This document shows positions 26,222-35,349 of a stretch of DNA of 64,000 bases, piece by piece. Made by a program: the position numbers and the translations under genes. Position 1 is the stretch's first letter, and each line of letters begins with the position of its first letter. Origin of the DNA: CAAGNP01 sp045595965 (GTDB lineage: Bacteria > Bacteroidota > Bacteroidia > Bacteroidales > UBA932); assembly GCA_045595965.1 (NCBI GenBank), contig JAZOBN010000028.1, positions 77,004 to 141,003 of the forward strand. Direction: 5' to 3'. The notes under the pieces were generated by a model. It was not told the DNA's origin and did not search any database. It was given only the letters and a program-made list of their open reading frames with translations.

Positions 26222-28221
26222 TGAGAAATGCTTTATACTCTATACTACTGTTGTTTTTTGCCACCTCGGTAATCTTTGCTCAAGAGAATAAAGAGGAGGC
26301 AGACAGCCTTGTCAGACTTATCAATGCCAAAAAAATTCAGTTGGTAGAGATAGATGGCCAGGCATGCAGACGGGTAGAGGGGCCGGCAACTTTTCTTCAC
26401 AACGATACCTATCTGATTTGTGATACAGCATTCTGGAATGTCGATAAAGATTATATCGATGCGATAAACAATGTCCGTATAATTCAGGAGAACACTATGC
26501 TGACAGGTGACCGACTACACTATATAGTTGGTCAGAATCTTGCACAGTTCAGGGGTGCATTGGTTGAACTGAAAGATGAAAAGCAGAATACCCTCCGAAC
26601 AAATAATCTCGATTATAACACAAAAGACAGTATTGCCTATTTTTATGATGGGGCGAGTATGCAGGATGAGGATGGAAATATAATTGAGAGTGTAAGGGGA
26701 AGGTATGAGTCAAAGGGGAAACTTTTTACATTCATTGAAGATGTGCAGATGTTTTCGGACTCACTTTTTTTTGTCACCGATACAGCAAGATACAGAACAG
26801 ATCTTGAAACAGCATACTTTACCACTAACACCAAAGCTTGGAAAAATCAGAATTATTTCTCTGCCACAGGAGGATGGTACAATAGAGGTGATGAGACTAT
26901 GTTTTTTGAGGGTAATGTATATGGTCAGACAGAGGATTACGAGCTGTGGTGTGATGACCTTTTCTTCAACCGGAATGAAGAGCATACAATCCTTCGTGGG
27001 AATGTTCAGGTTACTGATACCATAAATGGTGCGGTAGTTCTGGGTGACCATATCGAGACATACAACGAGCCCCGTTCTGCTAAAGTTACCATTAACCCCG
27101 CTATTATCGGACTTGTAGAGGAGGATGGAGTATCTGATAGTGTATATGTGGCTGCAGATACTTTGTATTATTATTCCAGAAAAATGTTTGAGGTGGACAG
27201 TTCTGTTATTGCCCAGGCAAAGGAGAGGAAGAAACTTGCAATGATAGATGCTGTCTTTAACCTGCGGGAGCAGATAAAGGCGGAACAAGCTGCTTTGAAC
27301 CAGCGACAGGTGGACGAGGAGATGGCAAGCAGAGGTGGTGGAAAATTAAACCAGATAAAAAGTGGAGGGGATAAGCTTGGTGAAGAGGGTGTTGAGAATG
27401 AGGTAGTAGAGGAGAATGATGAGGATGATGGGGATGATGAGAATGATGATACCCCTTCAGAGGGTGAAACACTTGCTGCCCCTCAGCCCAAAGATACCTC
27501 AGATGTGGTATTTCTGGAAGCATATCACAATGTGAGAATTTATAAATCTGACAATCAGGTTATTTGTGACTCTCTCCTATATTCGGGAATAGATTCTATT
27601 GCACGTCTTTTCAAATCCCCTGTCATCTGGAATGAGGTCACCAACCAACTCTCATCAGATAGTATTCAAGTAGTGATGAAAGATGGAGCGATGGAGAAGG
27701 GGCTCCTTCTTTCCAACGCTTTTGTCGCATTTGAGGAGCAACCTGGGAAATATTATAATCAGGTGAAATCACCTGAGATGGCTGGATTCTTCAAGGATGG
27801 TGAGCTGGCGAGGTTTGATGCCCTTGGGGGAGCCCAGATGTTGATGTACCTGAAGGATAGCACTGAGGTTGCCTATGCTAACCGCAAGGAGTGCAAAATT
27901 ATCTCTTCTGAACTTCAAGACGGGACATTGCAGAAGAACTTCTATTTTGAGGGTATAAAGAGCAATATATTCCCAATAGAGGATCTTCCTAAAGATGAGA
28001 TGAATCTCAACGGTTTTGTGTGGAGAGGGGGGGAGAGACCAGTTGACAGATATGCTATAACCCCAAGAGGGGTAAGAGAATCGATCAGACAATACACTTT
28101 GGAGAGCCCATATTATCCTTTATTCCCTTACACGTCCCATTATTTCCCTGGTTATATAGAGAATATTATGGAGCAAATAATCCAAAGGGAGCCATGGAAA
28201 TGGAAATCATCTAAAGAGTAA
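26221..28221 (+). CDS. OstA/LptA-like outer-membrane biogenesis protein
   Basis: 666 residues with an N-terminal signal peptide (about 1-20). Repetitive beta-strand segments like the LptA/OstA jellyroll fill residues 45-300 and 430-570: repeated phrases such as YLICDTAFWNV, LWCDDLFFNR and VICDSLLYSG recur. The middle carries a very acidic linker (about 395-420) of Glu and Asp. Known Bacteroidota OstA-like proteins of this length are presumed to bridge LPS transport. It ends five bases before hutH, an unexpected neighbour. Confidence 0.83.
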   Translation: MRNALYSILLLFFATSVIFAQENKEEADSLVRLINAKKIQLVEIDGQACRRVEGPATFLHNDTYLICDTAFWNVDKDYIDAINNVRIIQENTMLTGDRLHYIVGQNLAQFRGALVELKDEKQNTLRTNNLDYNTKDSIAYFYDGASMQDEDGNIIESVRGRYESKGKLFTFIEDVQMFSDSLFFVTDTARYRTDLETAYFTTNTKAWKNQNYFSATGGWYNRGDETMFFEGNVYGQTEDYELWCDDLFFNRNEEHTILRGNVQVTDTINGAVVLGDHIETYNEPRSAKVTINPAIIGLVEEDGVSDSVYVAADTLYYYSRKMFEVDSSVIAQAKERKKLAMIDAVFNLREQIKAEQAALNQRQVDEEMASRGGGKLNQIKSGGDKLGEEGVENEVVEENDEDDGDDENDDTPSEGETLAAPQPKDTSDVVFLEAYHNVRIYKSDNQVICDSLLYSGIDSIARLFKSPVIWNEVTNQLSSDSIQVVMKDGAMEKGLLLSNAFVAFEEQPGKYYNQVKSPEMAGFFKDGELARFDALGGAQMLMYLKDSTEVAYANRKECKIISSELQDGTLQKNFYFEGIKSNIFPIEDLPKDEMNLNGFVWRGGERPVDRYAITPRGVRESIRQYTLESPYYPLFPYTSHYFPGYIENIMEQIIQREPWKWKSSKE

Positions 28222-28226
28222 TAAAT

Positions 28227-29714
28227 ATGAAAACATTTGACATAGACACCCTTCACCACTCATTTGAGGATATTGCGCTATTGTTAGACAAAGAGTGTAA
28301 GCTTGTTTTAGGGGAGCATTCGGTAAAAAGAATCCAGAAATGCAGGGATTACCTTGATATGAGGATGGAGAATCAGGTAGAACCCATTTATGGCGTCACA
28401 ACAGGATTCGGATCTTTATGCAATGTTTCGATAGATAACGAAAAACTCACACATCTTCAGGAAAATCTTGTCATGTCACATGCTTGCGGGCTTGGGGAGG
28501 AGGTATCACAGGATATTGTGAGACTCATGTTGGCTTTGAAGGTAAAATCACTTTCTTACGGTTTCTCAGGGGCTCAGGTGACAACAATCCAAAGGCTAGT
28601 TGACTATTTCAATGAAGGGGTCTATCCTGTGGTATATAAGCAGGGCTCTTTAGGCGCTTCAGGCGACTTGGCTCCGTTGGCAAATATGTGTCTCCCCCTT
28701 TTGGGTATGGGAGAAGTTTATTATGAGGGTGTAAAATATCCGGCAAAGGAGATCAATGAAAAGTTTGGCTGGAAACCTCTGCAACTTGCATCAAAAGAGG
28801 GGCTGGCTCTTCTGAATGGGACCCAATTCATGCTTGCACATGCACTATGGTCAATATATCATGCCGACAAACTTTCAGATCTTGCAGATGTGATAGGGAC
28901 AATTTCCCTTGAGGCTTATGATGGAAGGGTAGAGCCCTTTACAGAGGGGGTACATAAGGTAAGACCTCATCAGGGACAGTTGAGGACAGCGCAGAGGGTA
29001 AGAGAGTTATTGGAGGGGAGTGAGATGATTACAAGACCCAAGGAACATGTCCAGGATCCATACTCTTTCCGTTGTATTCCCCAGGTACATGGTGCCTCTA
29101 AAGATGCGATTGAGTATGTGAAAGATATCTTCATCACAGAATTGAACAGCGCAACAGATAATCCAACAATTTTGCCTGATGAAAATTTGATTGTCTCTGC
29201 TGGTAATTTCCATGGACAGCCACTTGCTATGGCTCTTGATTTTCTTGCTATTGCACTTGCCGAGCTCGGTTCTATCTCTGAAAGGAGGACGTATCAACTG
29301 ATAGCGGGAAAGAGGGGACTTCCGTCATTTCTTGTTGCACATTCAGGGTTGAACTCAGGTTTTATGATTCCACAGTATGCCCAAGCGTCGGTTGTGAGTC
29401 AGAACAAGCAGTTGTGTACCCCTTGCTGTGTAGACACCATAGATTCATCCCAAGGGCAAGAGGATCATGTCAGTATGGGTGCTAACAGTGCTACAAAATG
29501 TGTTCAGGTAGTGTTGAATCTTGAAAAGATTCTCGCTATAGAGATGTTCAATGCAGCACAGGCACTCGAATTCAGACGTCCGGCGAAAAGTTCTCCATTT
29601 ATAGAGAAGTTTGTCTCAGAGTTCAGAACCGTTGTCCCGTTTATTGAGGAGGATCAAGTGATGTACACCCATATTGCAGCATCAATTGATTTTATTAAAA
29701 ATCTCTCTCTATGA
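28227..29714 (+). CDS. hutH: Histidine ammonia-lyase
   Basis: Deaminates L-histidine to urocanate, first step of histidine degradation. 495 residues, normal length. The autocatalytic MIO prosthetic group forms from A144-S145-G146 in GSLGASGDLAP. Other family segments are YGVTTGFG near 52 and QDPYSFRCIPQVHG near 276. The stop overlaps the hutI start by four bases. Confidence 0.96.
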   Translation: MKTFDIDTLHHSFEDIALLLDKECKLVLGEHSVKRIQKCRDYLDMRMENQVEPIYGVTTGFGSLCNVSIDNEKLTHLQENLVMSHACGLGEEVSQDIVRLMLALKVKSLSYGFSGAQVTTIQRLVDYFNEGVYPVVYKQGSLGASGDLAPLANMCLPLLGMGEVYYEGVKYPAKEINEKFGWKPLQLASKEGLALLNGTQFMLAHALWSIYHADKLSDLADVIGTISLEAYDGRVEPFTEGVHKVRPHQGQLRTAQRVRELLEGSEMITRPKEHVQDPYSFRCIPQVHGASKDAIEYVKDIFITELNSATDNPTILPDENLIVSAGNFHGQPLAMALDFLAIALAELGSISERRTYQLIAGKRGLPSFLVAHSGLNSGFMIPQYAQASVVSQNKQLCTPCCVDTIDSSQGQEDHVSMGANSATKCVQVVLNLEKILAIEMFNAAQALEFRRPAKSSPFIEKFVSEFRTVVPFIEEDQVMYTHIAASIDFIKNLSL

Positions 29715-30964
29715 GAATCCTTATAAAAAATATAAAAAAGCTCATCAATGTCAGAGAGGAATCACCTTTGTCTCCTCTAAGGGGGGAGGAATTGTCACAT
29801 CTTCCTACTATTGATAATGGATATCTTTTAATTGAAGATGGGGTTATTGCTCAGTATGGGGTCTCCTCACCGGAGATTCTTCAACTATTAGAGGGTTCTG
29901 CAGATAAAGTTCTCGAAGCACAGGGTAAGATGGTATTTCCATCCTACTGCGATTCCCACACACATCTTGTATATGCTGGGAGCAGGGAGATTGAGTTTAT
30001 GGATAAAATCAGGGGACTTTCATATCAGGAGATCGCAAGGCGTGGGGGTGGAATATTGAACTCTGTAGATTTGCTTCACAGGACATCTGAAAATGATTTG
30101 CTTGCTCAGACAAAAGAGAGGGCAGAGGAGATTATAGGATTTGGGACAGGTGCCGTAGAGATTAAGAGCGGATATGGGCTCTCTTTAGAGGATGAGATCA
30201 AGATGTTGAGGGTGGCTAAAAGGGTTGAGGAAGAGACCCCCCTTACCGTCAAAAGGACATTCCTTGGTGCACATGCTGTCCCCGCCAGATATAAGGGGGC
30301 AAAAGGGGCCTATGTGGATGAAATTGTAAACGAGATGATCCCGGCAGTAGCAGCTGAAGGGCTTGCTGAGTATGTCGATATCTTCTGTGAGGAGGGCTTT
30401 TTCAGTGTAGAAGACTCTGAAAGGATTTTTGAACAGGGGATTAAATACGGAATGCGCCCTAAAGTGCATGCAAACCAGATGAGCTTTTCGGGAGGTGTTC
30501 AGGTGGGTGTCAAATATGGGGCACGGTCGGTAGATCATCTGGAATATACCTCAGATGTGGAATTTGATGTACTGAAAGGGAGTGATACCATTGCCACACT
30601 GCTCCCTGGAGCCACATTTTTCCTCAAGATGGATTATGCACCGGCCAGGAGTATGATAGAAAAAGGGGTTGCAGTGGCCATTGCTTCAAATTACAATCCA
30701 GGTTCTTGTCCGAGTGGAGATATGAAATTTATGATGGCATTGTGCTGTCTGAATATGAGGATGCTTCCAGAAGAGGTTATAAATTGTGCCACAATAAATG
30801 GTGCCTTTGCAATGGATCTGGATAAGCAGTTCGGTTCAATTACCAGAGGAAAAGTTGCAAATCTCTTTATCACGAAAGAGATACCATCATATGAGTTCGT
30901 TCCATACTCGTTTTCTACCCCTTTGGTGGATACAATAATCCTCAATGGTGAAATTGTGAAATAA
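29711..30964 (+). CDS. hutI: Imidazolonepropionase
   Basis: Hydrolyses 4-imidazolone-5-propionate to formiminoglutamate, third step of histidine degradation. 417 residues, amidohydrolase fold. Metal-binding DSHTHLVYAG near 78, and EIKSGYGL, GAHAVP and HANQMSF are visible, as is the NYNPGSCPSGDM signature near residue 331. Its substrate is made by urocanase (hutU), which is not in this window. Overlaps hutH by four bases. Confidence 0.95.
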   Translation: MRILIKNIKKLINVREESPLSPLRGEELSHLPTIDNGYLLIEDGVIAQYGVSSPEILQLLEGSADKVLEAQGKMVFPSYCDSHTHLVYAGSREIEFMDKIRGLSYQEIARRGGGILNSVDLLHRTSENDLLAQTKERAEEIIGFGTGAVEIKSGYGLSLEDEIKMLRVAKRVEEETPLTVKRTFLGAHAVPARYKGAKGAYVDEIVNEMIPAVAAEGLAEYVDIFCEEGFFSVEDSERIFEQGIKYGMRPKVHANQMSFSGGVQVGVKYGARSVDHLEYTSDVEFDVLKGSDTIATLLPGATFFLKMDYAPARSMIEKGVAVAIASNYNPGSCPSGDMKFMMALCCLNMRMLPEEVINCATINGAFAMDLDKQFGSITRGKVANLFITKEIPSYEFVPYSFSTPLVDTIILNGEIVK

Positions 30965-30970
30965 ATTCTC

Positions 30971-30978
30971 TATATTTG
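30971..30978 (+). promoter_or_regulatory. Possible internal -7 box before the metallo-beta-lactamase-fold gene
   Basis: TATATTTG lies between the hutI stop and the ATG at 30995; it ends 16 bases before the ATG, so any leader would be short. A matching -33 was not found at the right distance. Confidence 0.4.
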
Positions 30979-30994
30979 ATAAAAACAACCCATT

Positions 30995-31648
30995 ATGAAG
31001 AGTTACAATACCCCACTTGGAGAGTTGCAGGTAAAGGTTTTTGGCCATGCTTCACTTCTCCTTCAAATAAATGAAAAGAAAATATATGTGGATCCTTACA
31101 GTGAGGTTGCAGACTACACAAATATGTCTCTCGCAGATGCGATTATTATAACTCACGACCATTATGACCACTACGATGAGAGTGCTTACAGCAAAATAGC
31201 GACTGATAAGACCACCTTCATTGTCAGTAAGCAGATTGGAAATGTCGATAAGAGATATATTGCATTGGGATATGGTGAAACATGCGAATATGCGGGAATC
31301 GTTGTAAAAGCTGTTCCTGCCTACAATATAAACAGAAGAAATGAGGAGGGTAATCATTTCCATCCAAAAGGGTTTGGGAATGGATATCTTCTTGATTTTG
31401 GGGGATTCAAAGTCTATATTGCAGGGGACACAGAACCTGTAGAGGAGATGAAGCAGCTACCTCATCTTGATATTGCATTTCTCCCCAAGAATCTTCCATA
31501 TACCATGACAGATGAGGAGTTTGCAGATCTGGCGAATATGTTGAAACCAGAGGTGCTGTATCCTATCCACTATTTTGAACTTGATTACCCCTCTTTGGCT
31601 GAGAAGCTGGAAGATAAAATAACATTTATTGACCCTAAAGAAGAGTAA
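30995..31648 (+). CDS. Metallo-beta-lactamase-fold hydrolase (UPF0173-like)
   Basis: 217 residues, cytoplasmic. The zinc motif THDHYDHYD (about residues 51-59) is intact, and a second GDTEP motif near 145 and a PIHYFE motif near 190 supply further ligands. Members act on varied small substrates. Its place between hutI and ftcD suggests it may take part in histidine degradation or formyl chemistry, but the sequence alone does not show a substrate. Confidence 0.85.
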   Translation: MKSYNTPLGELQVKVFGHASLLLQINEKKIYVDPYSEVADYTNMSLADAIIITHDHYDHYDESAYSKIATDKTTFIVSKQIGNVDKRYIALGYGETCEYAGIVVKAVPAYNINRRNEEGNHFHPKGFGNGYLLDFGGFKVYIAGDTEPVEEMKQLPHLDIAFLPKNLPYTMTDEEFADLANMLKPEVLYPIHYFELDYPSLAEKLEDKITFIDPKEE

Positions 31649-31650
31649 CT

Positions 31651-33357
31651 ATGAGGAGAAAACTTATAGAGTGTGTCCCCAATTTCAGTGAGGGACGTAA
31701 TATGGAGGTGATAAACCAGATTACTGCAGTAATTGAATCTGTAGAAGGGGTGAAGTTGCTTGATGTCGATCCCGGTGCAGCGACAAACAGGACTGTTGTT
31801 ACATTTGTAGGAGAACCCGATAATGTGATTGAGGCTGCTTTTTTGGCGGTGAAGAGAGCTGCAGAGGTTATTGATATGAGAGGACATCACGGAGAGCATC
31901 CCCGTATGGGTGCGACAGATGTTTGTCCTCTTGTCCCGGTATCGGGTGTTACAATGGAGGAGTGTGTTGAGTATGCAAGAAAGTTGGCCAAAAGGATTGG
32001 AGAGGAGTTGGCTATCCCTGTTTATTGTTACGAAAGCGCTGCATTTATACCTGAAAGGAAGAATCTGGCTGTATGCCGTACAGGGGAGTATGAGGGATTG
32101 TCAAAAAGGTTGGGAGAGGAACGCTGGAAACCCGATTTCGGACCCAATGAATTCAATGACAGGGTGGCACTTACCGGTGCGACAGCAGTAGGGGCACGTG
32201 ATTTTCTTGTAGCAATAAACTATAATCTGAATACTACATCTACCCGCAGAGCCAATTCTATCGCTTTTGATGTAAGAGAAAAGGGTCGCAAGAAAAGAGA
32301 AGGTGATCCGATTGTGGGAAAAGTTGTTAAAGATGAAAACGGCGAACCTGTATGGATTCCGGGTACTTTGAAAGGTTGCAAAGCTATCGGATGGTATATC
32401 GACGAGTATGGTATTGCTCAAGTTTCAATGAATGTCACCGATATTACCCAGACCCCAGTTCATGTGGCTTTTGATGAGGTGTGTGATAAAGCATACGCCA
32501 GGGGGATCAGAGTCACAGGCTCAGAAATTGTGGGGCTAATTCCCAAAAGGGTTCTGATAGATGCAGGAAAGCATTATCTGACCAAGCAAAGACGCTCACT
32601 GGGTATAGCAGAGGAGGATATAATCAAGATAGCTGTAAAATCGATGGGGCTTGATGATCTGAAACCATTCAATCCGAGGGAGAAAGTTATCGAATATATC
32701 CTTGAAGATATGGACAAGTCGGCAAAGCTTGTAGATTTTACATGTAAAGGATTTGCAGAGGAGACCTCAAGAGAATCTCCTGCACCTGGTGGTGGATCAA
32801 TCTCTGCATATATGGGGGCATTGGGGGCAGCATTGGGGTCAATGGTTGCAAATCTCTCCTCTCATAAACCCGGGTGGAATGCAAAATGGAAATATTTCTC
32901 AGATTGGGCAGAAAAGGGGGAAGAGTTGATGTATGAACTGTTGCACCTTGTGGATGAAGATACAAATGCCTTCAACAGAATTATGGATGCACTTGGGATG
33001 CCCAAAAGCAACGAAGAGGAGAAGTGTGCCAGGGCAAAAGCTTTACAAGATGCTACCCTCTACGCTACACAAGTTCCTCTAAAGACAATGGAGACTGCCT
33101 ATAAAGTTTTTGATGTTGTTGAGGCTATGGCAAAAGATGGAAATCCCAACTCTGTTTCAGACGCAGGTGTGGGTGTACTCTCTGCCCGTTCTGCAGTCCT
33201 GGGGGCATTCCTGAATGTAAAGATAAATGCAGCAGGGCTCAAGGACAGAGAAGCAGCACAAACCCTTATAGATCAGGCTGCCCAAATTGCAGAGAGAGCA
33301 ATCTCCCGTGAAAAGGAGATTCTTGCAGTTGTAGAGTCGGTAATAGCCTCTAACTAA
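31651..33357 (+). CDS. ftcD: Glutamate formimidoyltransferase - formiminotetrahydrofolate cyclodeaminase fusion
   Basis: Transfers the formimino group of formiminoglutamate to THF, then forms methenyl-THF and ammonia. 568 residues. The N-terminal FTCD part covers about residues 1-330 (start RRKLIECVPNFSEGRN, with HHGEHPRMGATDVCPLVP near 76). The C-terminal cyclodeaminase (FchA type, about 350-568) has ESPAPGGGSISAYMGALGAA. The fusion matches the vertebrate enzyme; many bacteria have separate genes. It ends the hut block and overlaps the LytTR gene tail to tail by eight bases. Confidence 0.93.
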   Translation: MRRKLIECVPNFSEGRNMEVINQITAVIESVEGVKLLDVDPGAATNRTVVTFVGEPDNVIEAAFLAVKRAAEVIDMRGHHGEHPRMGATDVCPLVPVSGVTMEECVEYARKLAKRIGEELAIPVYCYESAAFIPERKNLAVCRTGEYEGLSKRLGEERWKPDFGPNEFNDRVALTGATAVGARDFLVAINYNLNTTSTRRANSIAFDVREKGRKKREGDPIVGKVVKDENGEPVWIPGTLKGCKAIGWYIDEYGIAQVSMNVTDITQTPVHVAFDEVCDKAYARGIRVTGSEIVGLIPKRVLIDAGKHYLTKQRRSLGIAEEDIIKIAVKSMGLDDLKPFNPREKVIEYILEDMDKSAKLVDFTCKGFAEETSRESPAPGGGSISAYMGALGAALGSMVANLSSHKPGWNAKWKYFSDWAEKGEELMYELLHLVDEDTNAFNRIMDALGMPKSNEEEKCARAKALQDATLYATQVPLKTMETAYKVFDVVEAMAKDGNPNSVSDAGVGVLSARSAVLGAFLNVKINAAGLKDREAAQTLIDQAAQIAERAISREKEILAVVESVIASN

Positions 33358-34201
33358 AGAACTGCTGGAAGTTAGAGATATAACTGTTTGACAAAGGGAT
33401 AGGGGATACACCTTCAATATTCAACTCAATGAAGGTACCCTCTTTCCCTTTTTTGATTGCACTTATCTTGTCGCTGTTGACTATATATGACCGGTGGCAC
33501 CTGATCAAGGATGTGTCTGCAAAACTCTCTTCGACAGTTTTGATCTTGCATCTGAGGAGGTAATTGCTTAACCCCTCGTTTGAGATATAGTAAATTTTTA
33601 TGTAATTGTCCTGTGAGACAATATATATAAGAGAATCAAGCCTTAACGAGAGTTTCACATTCCCGTTGTTGTCTGCCAGATTTATAATCTCTGCGCCCCC
33701 CTTGAAATCGGAGATGTTGGAAACAGATGAATCCTCAAATTTGAGAACCCTTAGAGTTTTTCCCTTTATGTTGGATAAGGTGTATATTATTGTGGAGATA
33801 TATGGGACAATCAGAATTATCGCTACAGATATAAGACTTTTGGGGAAGATTGTCCAATAATATGAGGGATCTTCTTTGATATGATATGCGGTTACGTATG
33901 CATAAAAACAGGCAATGACAAGAATCTCCAGCAGAATCCAGATGACATAGAGCCATATCGGGAAGAATGGAACTCTCCTCAAATTGTACATGATGGTTCT
34001 GCTTATGATGACAAATACGGTTGCAATGGAGATAAAGCCTAATGTAAAAAAGAAATATACCGATTTCCCCAATTCAAACCATACGGTAGTTGAGGACTCT
34101 TTATAGAAAAGGAGATATACTACAGCGAACAGAACAGTGCTGAGTACAGTAGCAAATTGATGCCCTTTTTCAAGTAATGGAATGGGTGTTTTCTTGTTCA
34201 T
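33350..34201 (-). CDS. Membrane-bound LytTR-domain transcription regulator
   Basis: 283 residues. Start at 34201 because the -7 box at 34228-34235 lies just upstream; a longer frame to 34264 begins before that box. Four N-terminal membrane helices (about 18-150) end in a cytoplasmic C-terminal LytTR DNA-binding domain (about 185-283) with IYIVSQDNYIKIYY and IRCHRSYIVNSDKI. There is no receiver domain, so it senses something through the membrane part. It is divergent from the fab operon and may regulate it; this is inferred from position only. Confidence 0.85.
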   Translation of the reverse strand: MNKKTPIPLLEKGHQFATVLSTVLFAVVYLLFYKESSTTVWFELGKSVYFFFTLGFISIATVFVIISRTIMYNLRRVPFFPIWLYVIWILLEILVIACFYAYVTAYHIKEDPSYYWTIFPKSLISVAIILIVPYISTIIYTLSNIKGKTLRVLKFEDSSVSNISDFKGGAEIINLADNNGNVKLSLRLDSLIYIVSQDNYIKIYYISNEGLSNYLLRCKIKTVEESFADTSLIRCHRSYIVNSDKISAIKKGKEGTFIELNIEGVSPIPLSNSYISNFQQFFS

Positions 34202-34227
34202 TTTGTAATCAGGTTTAGTCAGTGATG

Positions 34228-34235
34228 CAAAAATA
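34228..34235 (-). promoter_or_regulatory. Bacteroidota -7 box for the LytTR regulator
   Basis: CAAAAATA on plus reads TATTTTTG on minus. It lies 26 bases before the chosen ATG at 34201. Confidence 0.55.
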
Positions 34236-34313
34236 GAGATAAATTTTGTCCCATATTTTGCCATTTTGCCCCAAAATAGGTCATTTTACCACATTTTACC
34301 CCCTTGTGCCACA

Positions 34314-34321
34314 TAAATTTG
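34314..34321 (+). promoter_or_regulatory. Bacteroidota -7 box for the fab cluster
   Basis: TAAATTTG, exact TAnnTTTG, 47 bases before the ATG at 34369. A repeated motif CATTTTACC occurs nearby (34282-34290 and 34292-34300), a possible binding site for a regulator such as the LytTR protein. Confidence 0.5.
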
Positions 34322-34368
34322 TGTCATTTTTTCTCTTTGGTGAGATTTGCGAAAAATTTGACTGAAGG

Positions 34369-35319
34369 ATGAAAATATTAGGAACAGGAAGTGCACACCC
34401 AAACTTGACAGTGACAAATCAGATGCTGGAGAGTTTTCTTGATACAAGTGACGAGTGGATCCGTACCCGTACAGGAATTAAACAGAGACAACTTATTTCT
34501 GATGAGAAACTGGAAGATCTCGCTGTTGCAGCTGCCGAAAGAGCTTTGGCAAGCAGTGGCGTTGAGGGGGGACAACTTGACTTTATAATTTGCTCAAATG
34601 TAGTGAACGAGTATATAACCCCTGCATTGAGTTGCATAATCCAGGGGAGAATCGGGGCAAGTTGCCCATGCATTGATTTGAATGGTGCATGTGCTGGATT
34701 TATATATTCCCTCGATGTTGCAGAGTCGTATTTTAAGGCAAAACCAGATATAAATAATGTGTTAATAGTGTGTGCCGAAGAGCCTACAAGGATGGTTGAT
34801 TGGTCGGAGAGGAGTACGTGTGTGCTGTTCGGTGATGGTGCAGGTGCAGTTGTGGTGGGCAGAGGCGATAATGTCAAGTCCATCACACTATCCACCTTCA
34901 GTAAGAAGGAATCTTTGTACCAGCAGCGAAAACTGGAAGATACCCCTTTCATAACAAAAGAGGAGCCCGACGGACCCCTCGTGATGCATGGGCAGGATGT
35001 ATTCAAACTTGCAGTTTCATCATCTTTGCGCGATATAGAGAAGGTGATGGCAGATTCAAATCTTACAGAGAATGATGTGGATCATTTTTTGCTCCATCAG
35101 GCCAATATAAGGATTATTGAGACCATAAGACATACATTGAAGCAGGATAAAAGTAAATTTCCGAACAATATAGAGAAATATGGAAATACCTCTTCAGCGA
35201 GTATCCCTATCCTTCTGGATGAACTAAACAGGAATAATTTGATAAAAAAGGGGGATAAATTGGTATTAAGTGCCTTCGGGGCGGGCTTTACCACTGGTGC
35301 ATGTCTACTTTATTGGTAA
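34369..35319 (+). CDS. fabH: Beta-ketoacyl-ACP synthase III
   Basis: Starts fatty-acid synthesis by condensing acetyl-CoA with malonyl-ACP. 316 residues. The active-site triad is intact: C108 in NGACAGF, H243 in LLHQANIRI and N273 in YGNTSS. First gene of a type II cluster fabH-fabK-fabF-fabZ-fabG. Substrate chain length (acetyl or branched) cannot be read from the sequence. Transcription is from the box at 34314-34321. Confidence 0.93.
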   Translation: MKILGTGSAHPNLTVTNQMLESFLDTSDEWIRTRTGIKQRQLISDEKLEDLAVAAAERALASSGVEGGQLDFIICSNVVNEYITPALSCIIQGRIGASCPCIDLNGACAGFIYSLDVAESYFKAKPDINNVLIVCAEEPTRMVDWSERSTCVLFGDGAGAVVVGRGDNVKSITLSTFSKKESLYQQRKLEDTPFITKEEPDGPLVMHGQDVFKLAVSSSLRDIEKVMADSNLTENDVDHFLLHQANIRIIETIRHTLKQDKSKFPNNIEKYGNTSSASIPILLDELNRNNLIKKGDKLVLSAFGAGFTTGACLLYW

Positions 35320-35349
35320 ATTTGTATAAAAGAAATAATATTTACTGCT

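Noticed and set aside
27257..27523. His/Pro-rich frame antisense to the OstA-like gene
   Set aside because: It is the complement of the acidic Glu/Asp linker of that gene, which gives His- and Pro-rich antisense products.
34202..34264. Longer start for the LytTR protein
   Set aside because: The upstream ATG at 34264 precedes the -7 box at 34228-34235, so it would lie outside the transcript.
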